Assembly: GCA_032821775.1 (NCBI GenBank)
Contig: JAVLRN010000004.1
Span: 434,001-498,000 of the forward strand
Direction of reading: 5' to 3'
Length of the DNA: 64,000 nucleotides
Source: Sanguinoderma infundibulare
Taxonomy: Eukaryota; Basidiomycota; Agaricomycetes; Polyporales; Polyporaceae
A model generated the notes under the pieces. The model was not told the DNA's origin and did no database searches. It saw only the letters and a program-made list of their open reading frames with translations. A program made the translations under genes and the position numbers. Positions 43,175 through 53,697 of the stretch are shown here, in pieces; the stretch's first letter is position 1, and the number at the start of each line of letters is the position of its first letter.

Positions 43175-45244
43175 ATGGCGTCCACCTTCCTTGCGACGCT
43201 TCTTTCGATTTCCTCTCTTGTTTCTTTCGTTAGTGCTGGTCCTTACAACGCCGCTCTCGACGGTGTCAAACTCGCCTCTCGGAGCGGGTCTGCAATCACC
43301 CCCGAGATTTCTGCTCTGGCCGAGAGCCTCCTGACCGACTACCTCGTCCCCGGTGTCAGCGTCGGCGTCGTCCGATTGGACGGCACCTCTTTCACAACCG
43401 AGTTCGGCTCATGGGGAAACAGGACGGAGGACGGGGACCCCGCAGACCCGCAGGTACGTTGCACGTTTATCTTCATTCCCACGTTGCTTGAAGCTCTGAC
43501 GGTGCTCATGGCAGATGATCACCAGCATCGGGTCGTGCTCAAAGGCGTTCCTCACCGACGCCATCGGCATCCTCATCGACGACTTCGCGAACGGCCGCAA
43601 CGTCACGGCCCTTCCTCCCGGCCTCGACACCCTGAACTGGAACACGAAGGTCCAGGCGTTGTTCCCAGGCCACTCTGTGTGGAAACTGGAGGACGAGTGG
43701 GCGACAGAGAAGGCGAACATCGCCGATGTGCTCAGCATGGTCTCCGGGCTTACGACGTACGTCTAGTCCGGCCTTCCGTGTGTCGTTGTTCTGATGTGTG
43801 TTTCATCCAGGAATCAATTCATGTACACACGCGACGATACGCCGGTGAGTCTTGCGCAGAGGTTTCGGTACGTCAAGCCCGGCTACGAACTGCGCGAGCA
43901 GTGGGACTACACGAACATTGTACGTCATCCTCGGAGATTCCGCCTAAATGTGCGATATGGTACTCACCGCCCATCCAGTTCTACTTTTTCGCCTCCGAGA
44001 TTATCTCTGTGTACTCTGGACAGACGTTCCAGAATTTCGTCAAGGAGCGGATCTTCGAGCCCCTCAACATGACATTCACCACGTTCTCTACGCAGGACGC
44101 CAACGCCACCGGCCATCTGAGCCAGAGCTGGACGTACTTTGGGCGGCGGATTCCGATCATCATCGAAGACCCCGCAACGTCCAACCTTATCGCCGGCGCG
44201 GGGGGAGTCCTGTCCAATGCGATTGACGTGGTACGTGCCACCGTTTCTTGTCTGCTTCGACGACTGCCTTACCGTTCACAAATGTTATTCAGAGCAAATG
44301 GGCAGCAACGATCCTCAACGGCGGCGTCGACCCTGTCACAAACAAGACAATCATACCAGCATCCGCGTATGCCGCGACCACCACCGCGCGGGTCATCCAA
44401 GCCGGAAATGTGACCGATGACAAGACGGTGTCGATCATCGGGTATGGTCTGGGCTGGCAACGAAACGACTTCTTCGGTCACGACGTAAGTTTCAAGTTTC
44501 GCTACCTCAAACCGTGTTTTCGGAAGGCTAACGGTGAATTACGGCTAGCTTATCACGCACGACGGCGGCATCCCAGGATTCACCGCGTCGCTTATGGTCC
44601 TCCCGGCCGACAACCTCGCTGTCTACGCCCTGCTCAACACCGACGGGCCGTACCAAGAAATCCTCCCGAAGGCGATCATTTCGAGCGTTCTTGGCTTCAA
44701 CACCACGTCCTCTCCCTCATCTTCGTTGTCTTCTAGAGCTGCGTCGGCTCGCACCTTGTCAACCCGAGACACGTCGGCCTCCGACAACTGCACGCAGTCT
44801 ACGACCCCGCTGGAGGCCTTCGCCGGGTCCTACACGAGCCTTGGGTACGGCAACCTCACGTTCTGCGCGGCGACCACCGCGAACGCGTCCGCCTACTGCA
44901 ACAGCACGCTCTCCGACTTCGCCGCACTCGCGCCCCTCGACCCGGACACGCTCTACGCATCCACGAACCGCATCGCGACCCACCTCAGCATGCAGCGCAC
45001 ATGTACTGTGTCTGACGACGAGACGTTCGTCCTGACGTTCCAGTCGATCTACCCGAACGGCTACGGGCGCAACACGACGGCGTTCTCGGAGCTGCTGTCG
45101 AACAACCTCCCGGAGACGCACGTCGAGTGCGTCGTGGATCATGGAGAGGTGACGGGTTGCGGGTGGCTGGATGTGGAGGTGGCTCCGATCGTGGAAGTGG
45201 GGAGCGTGCTGGATCGGTCGCAGGTCTGGTGGACAAAGCAATGA
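43175..45244 (+). CDS. secreted beta-lactamase-like serine hydrolase
   Basis: Six exons (43175-43453, 43515-43756, 43811-43919, 43979-44230, 44293-44484, 44549-45244) join in frame to 589 residues. The start MASTFLATLLSISSLVSFVS followed by AGPY is a signal peptide. The protein carries the serine beta-lactamase/transpeptidase-fold motifs: SCSK (Ser100, Lys103) as the nucleophile SxxK, YTN (Tyr207, Asn209) as YxN, and HDGG (362-365) in place of KTG. Fungal members of this Pfam Beta-lactamase group are usually esterases, peptidases or lactone hydrolases rather than antibiotic enzymes. After a Ser-rich linker (about 410-435) there is a C-terminal domain of about 150 residues with several cysteines and N-glycosylation sites. 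Single-copy here. The substrate cannot be told from sequence. Confidence 0.88.
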
Positions 45245-46089
45245 GCGTTGGGTGTTGGATACTAACTCAGACTGCTGCTTTTTCCGCTCTCGGTTATGTA
45301 ATGGACGCTCGCTAGTAGATTACTTGTCCAAGTCGGCATCGGATTTTCTTGGCAGTGTCCATCACAAATGCCGCTGTAACGTGTGTTACAACCGCGAATG
45401 ACATCGGAATCATTGCGAGAGATTACATGCCACAACCGTCATTGTGTGAAGTTGTGAACACACAGTGTCAATTATCCAGGACATGATACGTAGTCCGAAC
45501 AGAACAAAAAGCGGATAGCGATGACGCAGTTGGCGGGCGTTGAGTAGGGAGCGCCGAATATGGAAGGCAATGGGCGCTCTATTGTATTTAGGCGCCTTGC
45601 TCTCGGCTGCTCTGACTCATGCAAGCCTTTCGGGCCACTCAGACCGCGCTCTATCTTCAAGCTACTAACCGTCTTGCCGTTATTTTACAGCCTGTGCATT
45701 AATTTAGGAGCATTTTAATTTCCTCTACATCATCGTTTCAAATGCCAAGCACTGGCAGGACTCCCCGCGGCCGGGGCCGACTGGAATTGTAACGGCCTTC
45801 GGGCGTTACACGAGCCTCATGGTCTTGCGTAGCGTACTTGCAGACGAATACTGTAGATATTAAATATCCATTCGCGCATGCTCTCGGAAAACCGTAGTCA
45901 GTGTGTGACTCGACTCATATACGAGCCGCTGTCTGATCGTCGACGATACCAAGGAAAGCACACCTTCGTTGCATTGTGAGCGGCACATATCACGCAAGAA
46001 CAAATGCTGTCACAGAGCAATGCATTGCGAGTAGCTACTTCATGCAAGCTTTACGGTATCCGCCTTCAAACCAAACTCGATCCAACGGG
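45245..46089. other. intergenic region; right half is part of a segmental duplication
   Basis: From about 45636 the sequence runs parallel to 56697 and beyond, through the 3' flank of the hydrophobin gene. No gene is seen in the left half. Confidence 0.6.
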
Positions 46090-46520
46090 TCAAGACTGTG
46101 GGGCGCAGCTGACGTTCAGCCCGCCCTGCAAAGCCACAGTAAGTCATCCATCCACGTTGGAGAGAGAAAACACCAAGACTGAACACTCACTGGGATGGTG
46201 GTGGCCTCGCAGCAGAAGAGCTTGTGCCCGCCGGAGCACGCACCGTCGACGGGGGGAAAGCACCCCAAAGCAACAAGGCCAGTGGTTCCCTTAACGGTGC
46301 CGCGGAGGATCCCGAGAGCGGAGGCCACCCCCTCCCCGCGGGCCGGCTGTATTGTAGAACGTGTCAGTACCTATACACTATGCTCAGGAAATAAACACAA
46401 TTAACTCACGGAGTTGCAGCACTGCGGGGTGCCATTGGTGCAGCTACCGCCATCGGGAGCAGCGACGGCAAGGAGGGGAAGCGCAAAAAGTGTGGTGACA
46501 GCAACAAAGCGAGCGAGCAT
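46090..46520 (-). CDS. class I hydrophobin (copy 1)
   Basis: Three exons (46520-46410, 46346-46191, 46125-46090) give 100 residues. A signal peptide (MLARFVAVTTLFALPLLAVA) is followed by eight cysteines in hydrophobin order: GGSCTNGTPQCCNS, LGCFPP, GACSGG, LFCCEA and VSCAPQS, i.e. C-CC-C-C-CC-C. Hydrophobins are secreted, self-assemble at air/water surfaces and coat aerial hyphae, fruit bodies and spores; spacing and length fit class I. The spacing between the third and fourth Cys is at the short end of the class. A TATAAAA box lies 114 bp upstream of the ATG. Paralogues lie at 57156-57594 and 61971-62431. Confidence 0.88.
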
Positions 46521-46633
46521 AGTGAAGACGGTTGAAGAGGACGAAGGCTGCTGCAAGGGAGTGTTCCGATGGTGCTAGCGTGCGGGAGAAGAGCGACTGC
46601 GAGCTGACATCCCTTCTCCGTCCTCCAGGCGGG

Positions 46634-46640
46634 TTTTATA
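46634..46640 (-). promoter_or_regulatory. TATA box of hydrophobin copy 1
   Basis: TATAAAA on the minus strand about 114 bp upstream of the start codon at 46520. The same element lies about 109 bp upstream of the copy starting at 62431; in the copy starting at 57594 the matching position reads TGTAAAA. Confidence 0.65.
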
Positions 46641-46674
46641 GACGAGGACGATGGTCTGTGCGTCTTTGTATGCC

Positions 46675-46795
46675 GAGGGCTGACGATGGCGGTGAGTCGT
46701 GGGCTGACAATGGCGGGACTCGGGCTGACGATCACGGTGAGCCGAGGACTGACTCGGATGGCGGGAGTCCCGCGATCGTCAGCCCTCGGGTGGTC
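46675..46795. repeat. short tandem repeats upstream of hydrophobin copy 1
   Basis: About four imperfect units of roughly 27-30 bp around GGCTGACAATGGCGG lie 155-275 bp upstream of the start codon. A similar array lies upstream of the copy at 57594 (about 57745-57850). They may be regulatory or only a local expansion. Confidence 0.5.
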
Positions 46796-47064
46796 GGCGG
46801 ATGGCTTGTCGCTGCCTGCCCGACATGCGAGAGGCGGTTCGCCGGGATGTCTTCAAGCGGTTTCTGCTGAAACATATGCGAAGCGGACATCATGTATCAC
46901 CGCGTCGCGATTCGCTATGGGGAAGAGTTGGTAGAGAGATATGTACAGCAGGAGAGCCGGAATAGACTTCAAGCTGAAAGTCCATCGCACTCCCTCGACA
47001 CTTATCGTGCCATGTGTGCCATCGCCGCACGAGGGGGTAGCAGTGTGCACGTGCCAAAGGGTGC
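46796..47064. other. intergenic region, no gene seen
   Basis: DNA between the hydrophobin promoter and the 3' end of the next F-box copy. No supported feature. Confidence 0.4.
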
Positions 47065-48883
47065 TCAGATAAAGCACGTGAGGGTGATATAATGCGGGGA
47101 GACTTCACGCCCATGAGCCTGAAAACAACGTTAGAAACCATTGCTGCGTCCCGCCAACCACGACGGGCTTACTATGTAAACGATGCCGTCATCCGAGAGC
47201 TTGAACACTATTGGACGTCTGCGCGCCATGGACAATCGAGCGGCATCTGCCACCGGAACGCGTGTGACGCTGAGCGGCACGCTCGTCCGAACGACGCCGT
47301 CTAGGTTTGGGCTGCTCATGGCCTCGTCGAGCTCGAAAAAGTCCCGCGCGACGGCGACGTGGGGATCGTCTGGAGCCTGTCGGGACTTTGCGCAGTGGTG
47401 TACTTGGAGCACGAAGACACAGTCAGAGGCATGTTCGAAGGTCAACGCGCACTTGGCCCCGAATGCGGAGACGACGCCTGGCCTCTGTCGATATCGCACG
47501 AGCCGCGTTCCACGAGGACCCCATTCGGCCCATTCAACGACCCGAAGACTCGGTTGTGGACCGGGGGATCGAGAGGACTGGAGCTGGCTGGAGATCATGG
47601 AAAACGGCACGAGAAGGAGAAAGAAATGTGTGTCGGATGGGAGTGGGCTCCCCGAGTGCTTCAGTGTGACTGCGAACGAGACGACGAAAACAGTCGAAGC
47701 CGGATCGTGGCAAAATGGCGGGGCGTCGTGGTGAGCGTGCGAAGGGATCCGTGAGTCTATGGCAGTCGGAGTAAGCCCCGCATGCTCTCTGATAGGTGGC
47801 AGGCGGAGAACAAGCGCAGGACTAGGAATTGCGTGGAGGCTGCTGGAGAGGAGGGGGTCCACTCCTGGGAAAGTTGGATCGACCTGACAGACAATCAAGC
47901 CATCTCGAGTCACGAGGAGGACATGTCGGTCGTCCAGGAAGCGGAAGGCAAGCCCGGGGTCTTCGTTTTGCTAGAGGCAGCATGAGCCGTGGTTCTTTGG
48001 GGAGGCAGAACGTGGACTGACGTAGACCATTGCTCCAGTCTTCCAGTTGAATATATACAGCGTGTCATAAGTGGAATCATCCCTGTGGAAGATACCTACA
48101 AGGTCACCGTGCACTCGAAGCTGTGTTAACAAACCGCCCTCCGCGACCTTGAACGTGGGCTCCTGACACGCCGGATGGGATGCTCCACCTTCGTTGTACA
48201 GCGACAAAGGGGTGCATATCAATGGTCTGAGAAAATACATTAGCTAGTGCACAAAGGTTATTGTCGACACATACCGCGGGTGCGCCAGCTCATCTCGGAA
48301 ATCAAAGACCAGGACAAGGCCCTGGGATGGGTCTATAGCAATATTATGGACTGGAAACCGGATCGGCCCCTTATTGTACATCCATGTTCGTGCGTTGATG
48401 CCTCTGATGGTTGACGGAGGACGGAAGAGCTCGGTACTGGCTCCTAGCAGGCGCAGTCCAGTTACAAAGAATCCTCCAGTGATGGCTGAGATTTGGCGTT
48501 GCGAATAATCCAGATAGGGTGTACCATCGACGTTCAAAGCTGTGGCCCGCCACGCTTCCTGGTACGCTCGGAGAGTGTTCAGGCGTTCAGAGACAGATTG
48601 CCCGTTTCTGTCGTCGATGGGACCGTCAAGCATGGATGCATAGCTGAGCTCGCGCTTCAGCTCCAGAGCAGGAGCATCGGCGATGTCCCGCAGTTGACGG
48701 CAGACCTGATTAATAGATGCCGTTACACAACGCAGAGGCGACGAGGGTCCGAGAGACGTATCATACCTGGCGGCATCCCACGAGATCTGCCACATCGAGC
48801 TGTGAGAGTACGGTGGCCTGCAGCTCGGCAGGGAGCGAGAGGAGTGTTGAAGCTGAGCGTGAGCCATGATCTGTGGATCTCAT
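47065..48883 (-). CDS. F-box array member, apparently intact, divergent
   Basis: Start ATG at 48883 (MRSTDHGSRSASTLLSLPAE, LQATVLSQLDVADLVGCRQV). Exon 2: VCRQLRDIADAPALELKREL, LNTLRAYQEAWRATALNVDG, ELFRPPSTIRGINARTWMY and AIDPSQGLVLVFDFRDE. Exon 3: CTPLSLYNEGGASHPACQEP, LRVHGDLVGIFHRDD and LYIFNWKTGAMVYV. The long exon begins QNEDPGLAFRFLDDRHVLLV and contains FLLLVPFSMISSQLQSSRSP, VVEWAEWGPRGTRLVRYRQ, SAFGAKCALTF and VRTSVPLSVTRVPVADAARL. Exon 5 encodes AHGREVSPHYITLTCFI, stop at 47065-47067. All exons are open. It shares IFNWKTGAMVY with the copy at 29948. Confidence 0.78.
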
Positions 48884-49488
48884 TGCGAGGGAGAGTGGGG
48901 GAGTGGGGTGTACGAGGTGGTGAGCAGTATACGTATCGATTGCTTCCAACAGGCGCCGCCGTTCGCGACGGTTCGCCACGTGTTGTACATATGAACGCAC
49001 GCCCACTTGAAGCTTGAGCTTGAGGGCTTGAGCAGTCTCCTCCCCACGCAGTCTCGAAAACGAAATTTAGAATTTCTCGTCGAACACGCGTGTGGGAAGG
49101 CAGAGTTGAGAAAGGAGCTCTCTTCTGCAGCATTCGCTTAGAGCCATGATACTCGAAGGGAAACCTTTGCGTTCGTCCTGGGGATGTCGGAACGGACGGG
49201 CCGAAAAGGGTGCGTTGTGCTGCTCCGGGTATCAGAAGAGCAACGCGCGCGGTGTTGAGGGAGCGCGTTTCGAGGACTCTTTTATGGCAGAACGGGTGTA
49301 CGCGATGCAAATGTAACGTACCTTAACTAGCCATTTGCGTGGTGCAAGACCAGCACCCTCGCATCCCGCAGGGTTTGGCACGGTTGCTGGTAGCTAGTCG
49401 GGGCGCTTGGCTTACGTAATTATCGCAGATTCGGCGAGAGATTTCCAAATTTGCCACTCAGCGCCAATGTTCATACCTAGGTGCGTCT
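48884..49488. other. intergenic region between divergent genes
   Basis: Promoter DNA for the F-box copy (minus) and the double-psi beta-barrel relic (plus). ORFs in it are shadows. Confidence 0.4.
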
Positions 49489-50017
49489 ATGCCTGCTAAA
49501 TGTGCCAGTTTCTCCGTCATCGTCCTTGCAGTCCTCTCCGCCGCCGCCACCGGCTTCGCCCAGACCATGACGGGCGGTACTGGTACGCCCTCTCCTATCC
49601 CTCCTCTGTGGCAGGACTAGATAAGAAGAACTGACCTCAGATCGGTCTTTGGGCAGCTTTCATGTTCACACCCGGCCTCGCTGCGTCACGCGGCTTCAGG
49701 AACACCGCGGCGGACTTCGTCGTCGCCGTCGATCGCGCGACCTTCAACTCCTTCCCCAGCGCGACCGCAAACCCCCCTGCGTGCGTCGCGATCTCCCTCT
49801 GAGTCCCCTTCCATGTCCTCCCCTAATCATCGTGCTAATTTGCGCCCCTGCAGCAACCCAATGTGCGGCCGCAAAATGGTGTCTGGCCACGGTCAACGTC
49901 ACTGTCGTGGACTTTTTCCCTGACATGCTATGCGGGCCCGGCAGCATCGACCTCTCCCCGGTGGCGTTCCACCAGCTCACGTCTGCCGTGAACCGCCGCA
50001 TCGAGAGCATTAGCTGA
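49489..50017 (+). pseudogene. secreted RlpA-like double-psi beta-barrel protein, decayed
   Basis: An ATG at 49489 starts a signal peptide (MPAKCASFSVIVLAVLSAAA, TGFAQ). After an intron the reading TAFMFTPGLAASRGFRNTAA, DFVVAVDRATFNSFPSA follows the pattern of fungal RlpA-like/expansin-related barrels (normally TFYTPGLGACG..), but the ACG cysteine is lost. A third exon gives NPMCGRK and then goes out of frame near 49880. The next frame gives ATVNVTVVDFFPDMLCGPG and SIDLSPVAFHQLTSAVNRR, where the usual DxCPxC cysteines are also changed. Cysteine loss plus frameshift point to a pseudogene. Family knowledge: such small secreted proteins act at the cell wall. Confidence 0.6.
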
Positions 50018-50536
50018 ACCCTCCAGTGAAATTCCGAGTCGAGGGGAATGAAGGCGAATTTTGCTTCTCCTTGATGAGATGATTGGACGGGAGAGCTGTC
50101 CATGACACTGTTCGACGTAGACTCGAGTCCTAATCACTGATCGAGGTTCTGAACAACACAACGCACTGCGGCATGACTCGGAGAGGACCTCAGGTTATAG
50201 TCACGACAATCTTCAATGAGCTTGAACTGGCTATCTCAACCAGACAGTTCTAAAATGGGATGCATGGAGATCGCCGTGGGATGAAGTATCTCAACTCAGG
50301 CGGCATTCCCCGTCGCTCTCCCAAACGCGTCAGGCCTCGTGGCCTGCCCGAAATTTCGAACCATGATTCTTTCGTGCCGAAGACTTGCGTAGGCCCGCAG
50401 CCGGACAAAGGTAGTCGTGTCGGGGCCAAGCACGAGCTACTCTTCCTACCTCTTCACGGCTCCTACTCGGTACGGCTTCGTATTCTGGCTTGTTGCGCGA
50501 TTCAGCTGATGCCCCGGTAATAGATTGGCGCGAAAT
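50018..50536. other. intergenic region, no gene seen
   Basis: Between the barrel relic and the F-box gene at 50537. No supported ORF or repeat. Confidence 0.4.
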
Positions 50537-51998
50537 ATGGAGGCACAGAATACAGGCGAGAGCATAGCAACCCTACTCCCCGGGGAGACCATCGACAACG
50601 TCATCGACCACCTCCATGATGACATTATCGCCCTCTCCACGTCTTCGTTGGTATGTCGTGCTTGGCTCCCATCATGCCGGTACCACCTCTTCGAGACCGT
50701 CCGCTGCTATCCCACTTCCTCGACGAGAACACTATCTCACCTACACAAATGGCTCCGCACGTCGCCAGACGTTCATCCTTACATCAAGACGATCACCGTC
50801 ATGTTTCACGGAGACTCAAACCCCCTGCTTCCTGAGATCTACGTAGAGGACCTGGAGCAGGTGTTGTTGTGCTTGCCGCTCCTGCAAAACCTCGCGTTAT
50901 CCCGGATTTCCCTCTCCTCGCGCCGCACATCCCAGGCCGACGCCTCGTACGTCTCCTCGATGAGCGCCACAAGACGCCTCCATGCGCTCTATATCAATTA
51001 CTGCACGGCGTCAGACGGCACCTACCACCCCCTGTGTCGCGTCCTAGGCCTGTTCTCCGAATTGGATGAACTGTCGATCCGCGAGTCTACTTTCTCGTGG
51101 TCGGCTCCCGATCAAGCCGCGGCGTCCCATCTCCTCGAACTCGCACAATGCTTCCAAGTGCGTCAAACGCTCCGCCTTGTGCTTTATTCCGACGATCGGG
51201 GAGAGGAGGAGCTCTTATGCTACCTGCTCGACCATGCAACGCATGAATCCGAGGCGTCGGCCCGGTCAGCGTGGCCCCTGGAGGAGTTGACATTCGCCAT
51301 GCCCACCCTTCACGACGGCGCTGCCGCTAGGATCATACGGCATTCCATGGAGACACTCCAGGCTCTCTCTCTCGACGTGTCTATCTGCCTTTTCAATGAC
51401 ATACTGGACGAGCAGCCCATTCGTGCGTGTACTATGCGAACTGTTACAATATTCTCCGTTGACTCACAGCATCCGTCGTTGGTATCATACAGGACCTCCC
51501 AGCTGCTGGAGGGATTTGGGGATTGGCCAATGCACGCATCTGGAGACCATGTTTCTCCCCATCTCCCTGATCGCGCTCACCGATCCTGACACAATGCTCG
51601 AGCTCCGCACAGCTTGCCTCCTGGCCAGTGCCGAGCTCGTGCGGTGGGCTCCCGCCTCCCTCCGCAAGCTCGTCTTTTTGTTTACTCCTGTGGAGTCTGA
51701 AGGGGGCACGATGCCTTTCGCCCAGGTGTGGAGCGAGCCCGAACTCGCTCCGGCTTGGCGCAACCTGGACAGCGCGTTGGTGGAGCTCACCGCACTCGAG
51801 ATGGTGGAGATGGTTTGCCTCGCCCCTGGAATTCAAGAGTTGGCGCGCGTGGATTTCCGCGAGAACGGGTTCGATATGGTCCTGGACTCATCTCTGCTAG
51901 ACAAGCAGGAGGACGTTCACCGCGAACTCTTCGAGCGATTGTTGCCCCACGCGTATGCGAAGGGGATCATCCATATCGTCATGTCCTTCGATGAGTAG
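50537..51998 (+). CDS. F-box protein of a second, unrelated type
   Basis: Two exons (50537-51422, 51493-51998) join in frame to 463 residues. Near the N-terminus is a typical agaricomycete F-box (LLPGETIDNVIDHLHDDIIA, LSTSSLVCRAWLPSCRYHLF), followed by a leucine-rich-repeat-like region with regular L-x-x-L spacing (LEQVLLCLPLLQNLALSRIS, PLEELTFAMPTLHDGAAAR). It shares no sequence with the array family around it, so it is an independent gene of the large basidiomycete F-box superfamily. It presumably binds Skp1; its target is unknown. The ATG at 50537 is preferred to the TTG twelve bases earlier. Confidence 0.75.
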
Positions 51999-52307
51999 AT
52001 CGCTCCGTCAAGGTAGCTCATGATGTACTACGAATTCTTCCAGACTCGCCACTTGTAATGATTGTGATGGAATTCGAAACATATGCCTTCGTCCGCGGGA
52101 TGGGTGCATGAGATGTACTCGGGGGAACGACATGGACGACAGAGCTAAAACGGCAACACGGACACGGAGTCACTGTGGGTCGAAGAATTAGCATAAACGC
52201 ATCCCAGTCGAGACAAATGTACGTGCGGTACAAAACAGGTCCGGTTTGACCTCTTCCGGACGAACCTTTTAGAGACTAAATTGTACAGTGGTGTCGAAGG
52301 CTCCACA
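51999..52307. other. intergenic region, no gene seen
   Basis: Convergent 3' ends of the F-box gene at 50537-51998 and the F-box relic at 52308. No other feature. Confidence 0.4.
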
Positions 52308-53077
52308 TCAAATAAAGTACGTAAAAACGGGATGAGGTCATGTCTCCTCATGGCTACTTGTCTGAAAGCAATGTCAAATTCGGTAGAAGGATTGAGATCT
52401 CTCGATTGCGCAGGGGACGGAAAGGATGTGACTCACGAAGAAAACCACGCCGTCGTCCGTGAGCATGGACCACGTCGGATATATACCATCCGTGTCTGTC
52501 TGAAAGGTATGCTCCATCGGAACGTGCGTGATGCTGACCGGCATGCTCATTCGGATCGCGCCGATGACCTCATCCAGCTCGAAGACCTCGCGCGCAGCGA
52601 CGGCGTCGGGATCGTCTGCGGCTTGTCGCACCCTCAATGCGCATGAATGAACTTTGAACACGAACATCATGCAACGTAACTGGCGAACGTGGAAAACCAA
52701 AACACGCTTTGAGATTTATTCAGATGTGGTTTGTCATCGATCGTCAAAGATGGGGCCCGTGGTATGCTTGGAGCGCGTCGAGGCGTTCGACAACAGATAA
52801 GCGGGTTCTTTCGATGGGTCCGTCGAGCATAGATGCATAGCTCAGCTCGCGCTTCAACTCCAGGACAGGAACATCGGTTACATCCCGCAGCTGGCGACAG
52901 ACCTAATCAACAGACACTGTTACAGGCGTCGGGGACCAAAATAACTTGGCATCGTACCTTGCGGCATGCCACGAGGTCTGCTATGTCGAGCAGCTTCAAG
53001 AGCACGGCGGCCTGTAGCTCAGAGGAGAGTGAGAGGAAAGGCGAAGACGAGTACGAGTCGTGCCTGGTGAAAGGCAT
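52308..53077 (-). pseudogene. F-box array member with large internal deletion
   Basis: Start ATG at 53077 (MPFTRHDSYSSSPFLSLSSE, LQAAVLLKLLDIADLVACRK, with one extra Leu). Exon 2 begins normally (VCRQLRDVTDVPVLELKREL, SYASMLDGPIERTRL) but breaks off at about 52740. The sequence then jumps to the end of the long exon (MFVFKVHSCALRVRQAADDP, DAVAAREVFELDEVIG, TDDGVVFFVS) and a last exon with changed bases, end near 52308. Nearly 1 kb, covering the middle of the gene, is missing. Confidence 0.75.
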
Positions 53078-53697
53078 CGAGAGTGGCTGAGCGGGATGCG
53101 GCGATGGTTGAGGACAAGGTTCTCCAGCTCGGTCGACGGGCTACCTGCGCTGGTGTACGAGCGCGAGGTCAGGACTTGGTAGGTTGGGCTCGGGGTCTGG
53201 CGGAGCCGGGCACGGAAAGAACAAACGAGCGCGGTTAGCGAGGCCAGCGAGCGAGATACCGAGGCGAGGCTGGGGACGGCACAATAGGAGCAGGAAAGAA
53301 AAAACCGAGTCGAGCTAGAGCGCCCATCGCTTGGCTGGACGTCGGCTGCCGGCCTCGCCGGCCCGGGAGGCCCCAGGATCGACTCTGGCGGCACCGCCAT
53401 GGTCGATGGGCGTTGGCCACATATCATACCTGTCCAAGCACCTTCGCCTCTGGCCCGGGCCGTCAACGCTCCAGTAACTTCCTTCGCTGATACGCGAGTC
53501 GCGAAAGTGCATTGCGCCTGTTGTACGATCGGAGTGAACCCCTCCCGAGCGACTGGGAGAGCCATGCATCAGGCCGCAGAGCTGACCCATCGTACCCATC
53601 ACTTTCCCCGTGTCGTCGAAGGAAGAACCAAAGTCGCGTAGAATCCGAGATTGCCAGTGTGAACCGCAGGTGTGCCGGCGGATGCATATGCTCGCTA
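53078..53697. other. intergenic region, no gene seen
   Basis: GC-rich DNA between the F-box relic and the 3' end of the membrane protein gene. The ORFs are mirror frames of each other. Confidence 0.4.

Larger units (their letters stand above)
45636..46785. repeat. segmental duplication, copy A (with hydrophobin gene)
   Basis: This 1.15-kb block matches 56697-57858 in the same orientation: the shared 3' flank (ATCTTCAAGCTACTAACC, CCGTAGTCAG and others), all three hydrophobin exons and the promoter repeats up to GGCGGGAGTCCCGCGATC. Similarity drops on both sides. Confidence 0.8.

Noticed and set aside
17006..48883. The tail TCFI or TCFL as a CaaX prenylation signal
   Set aside because: The cysteine is third from the end, not fourth, so it does not fit CaaX.
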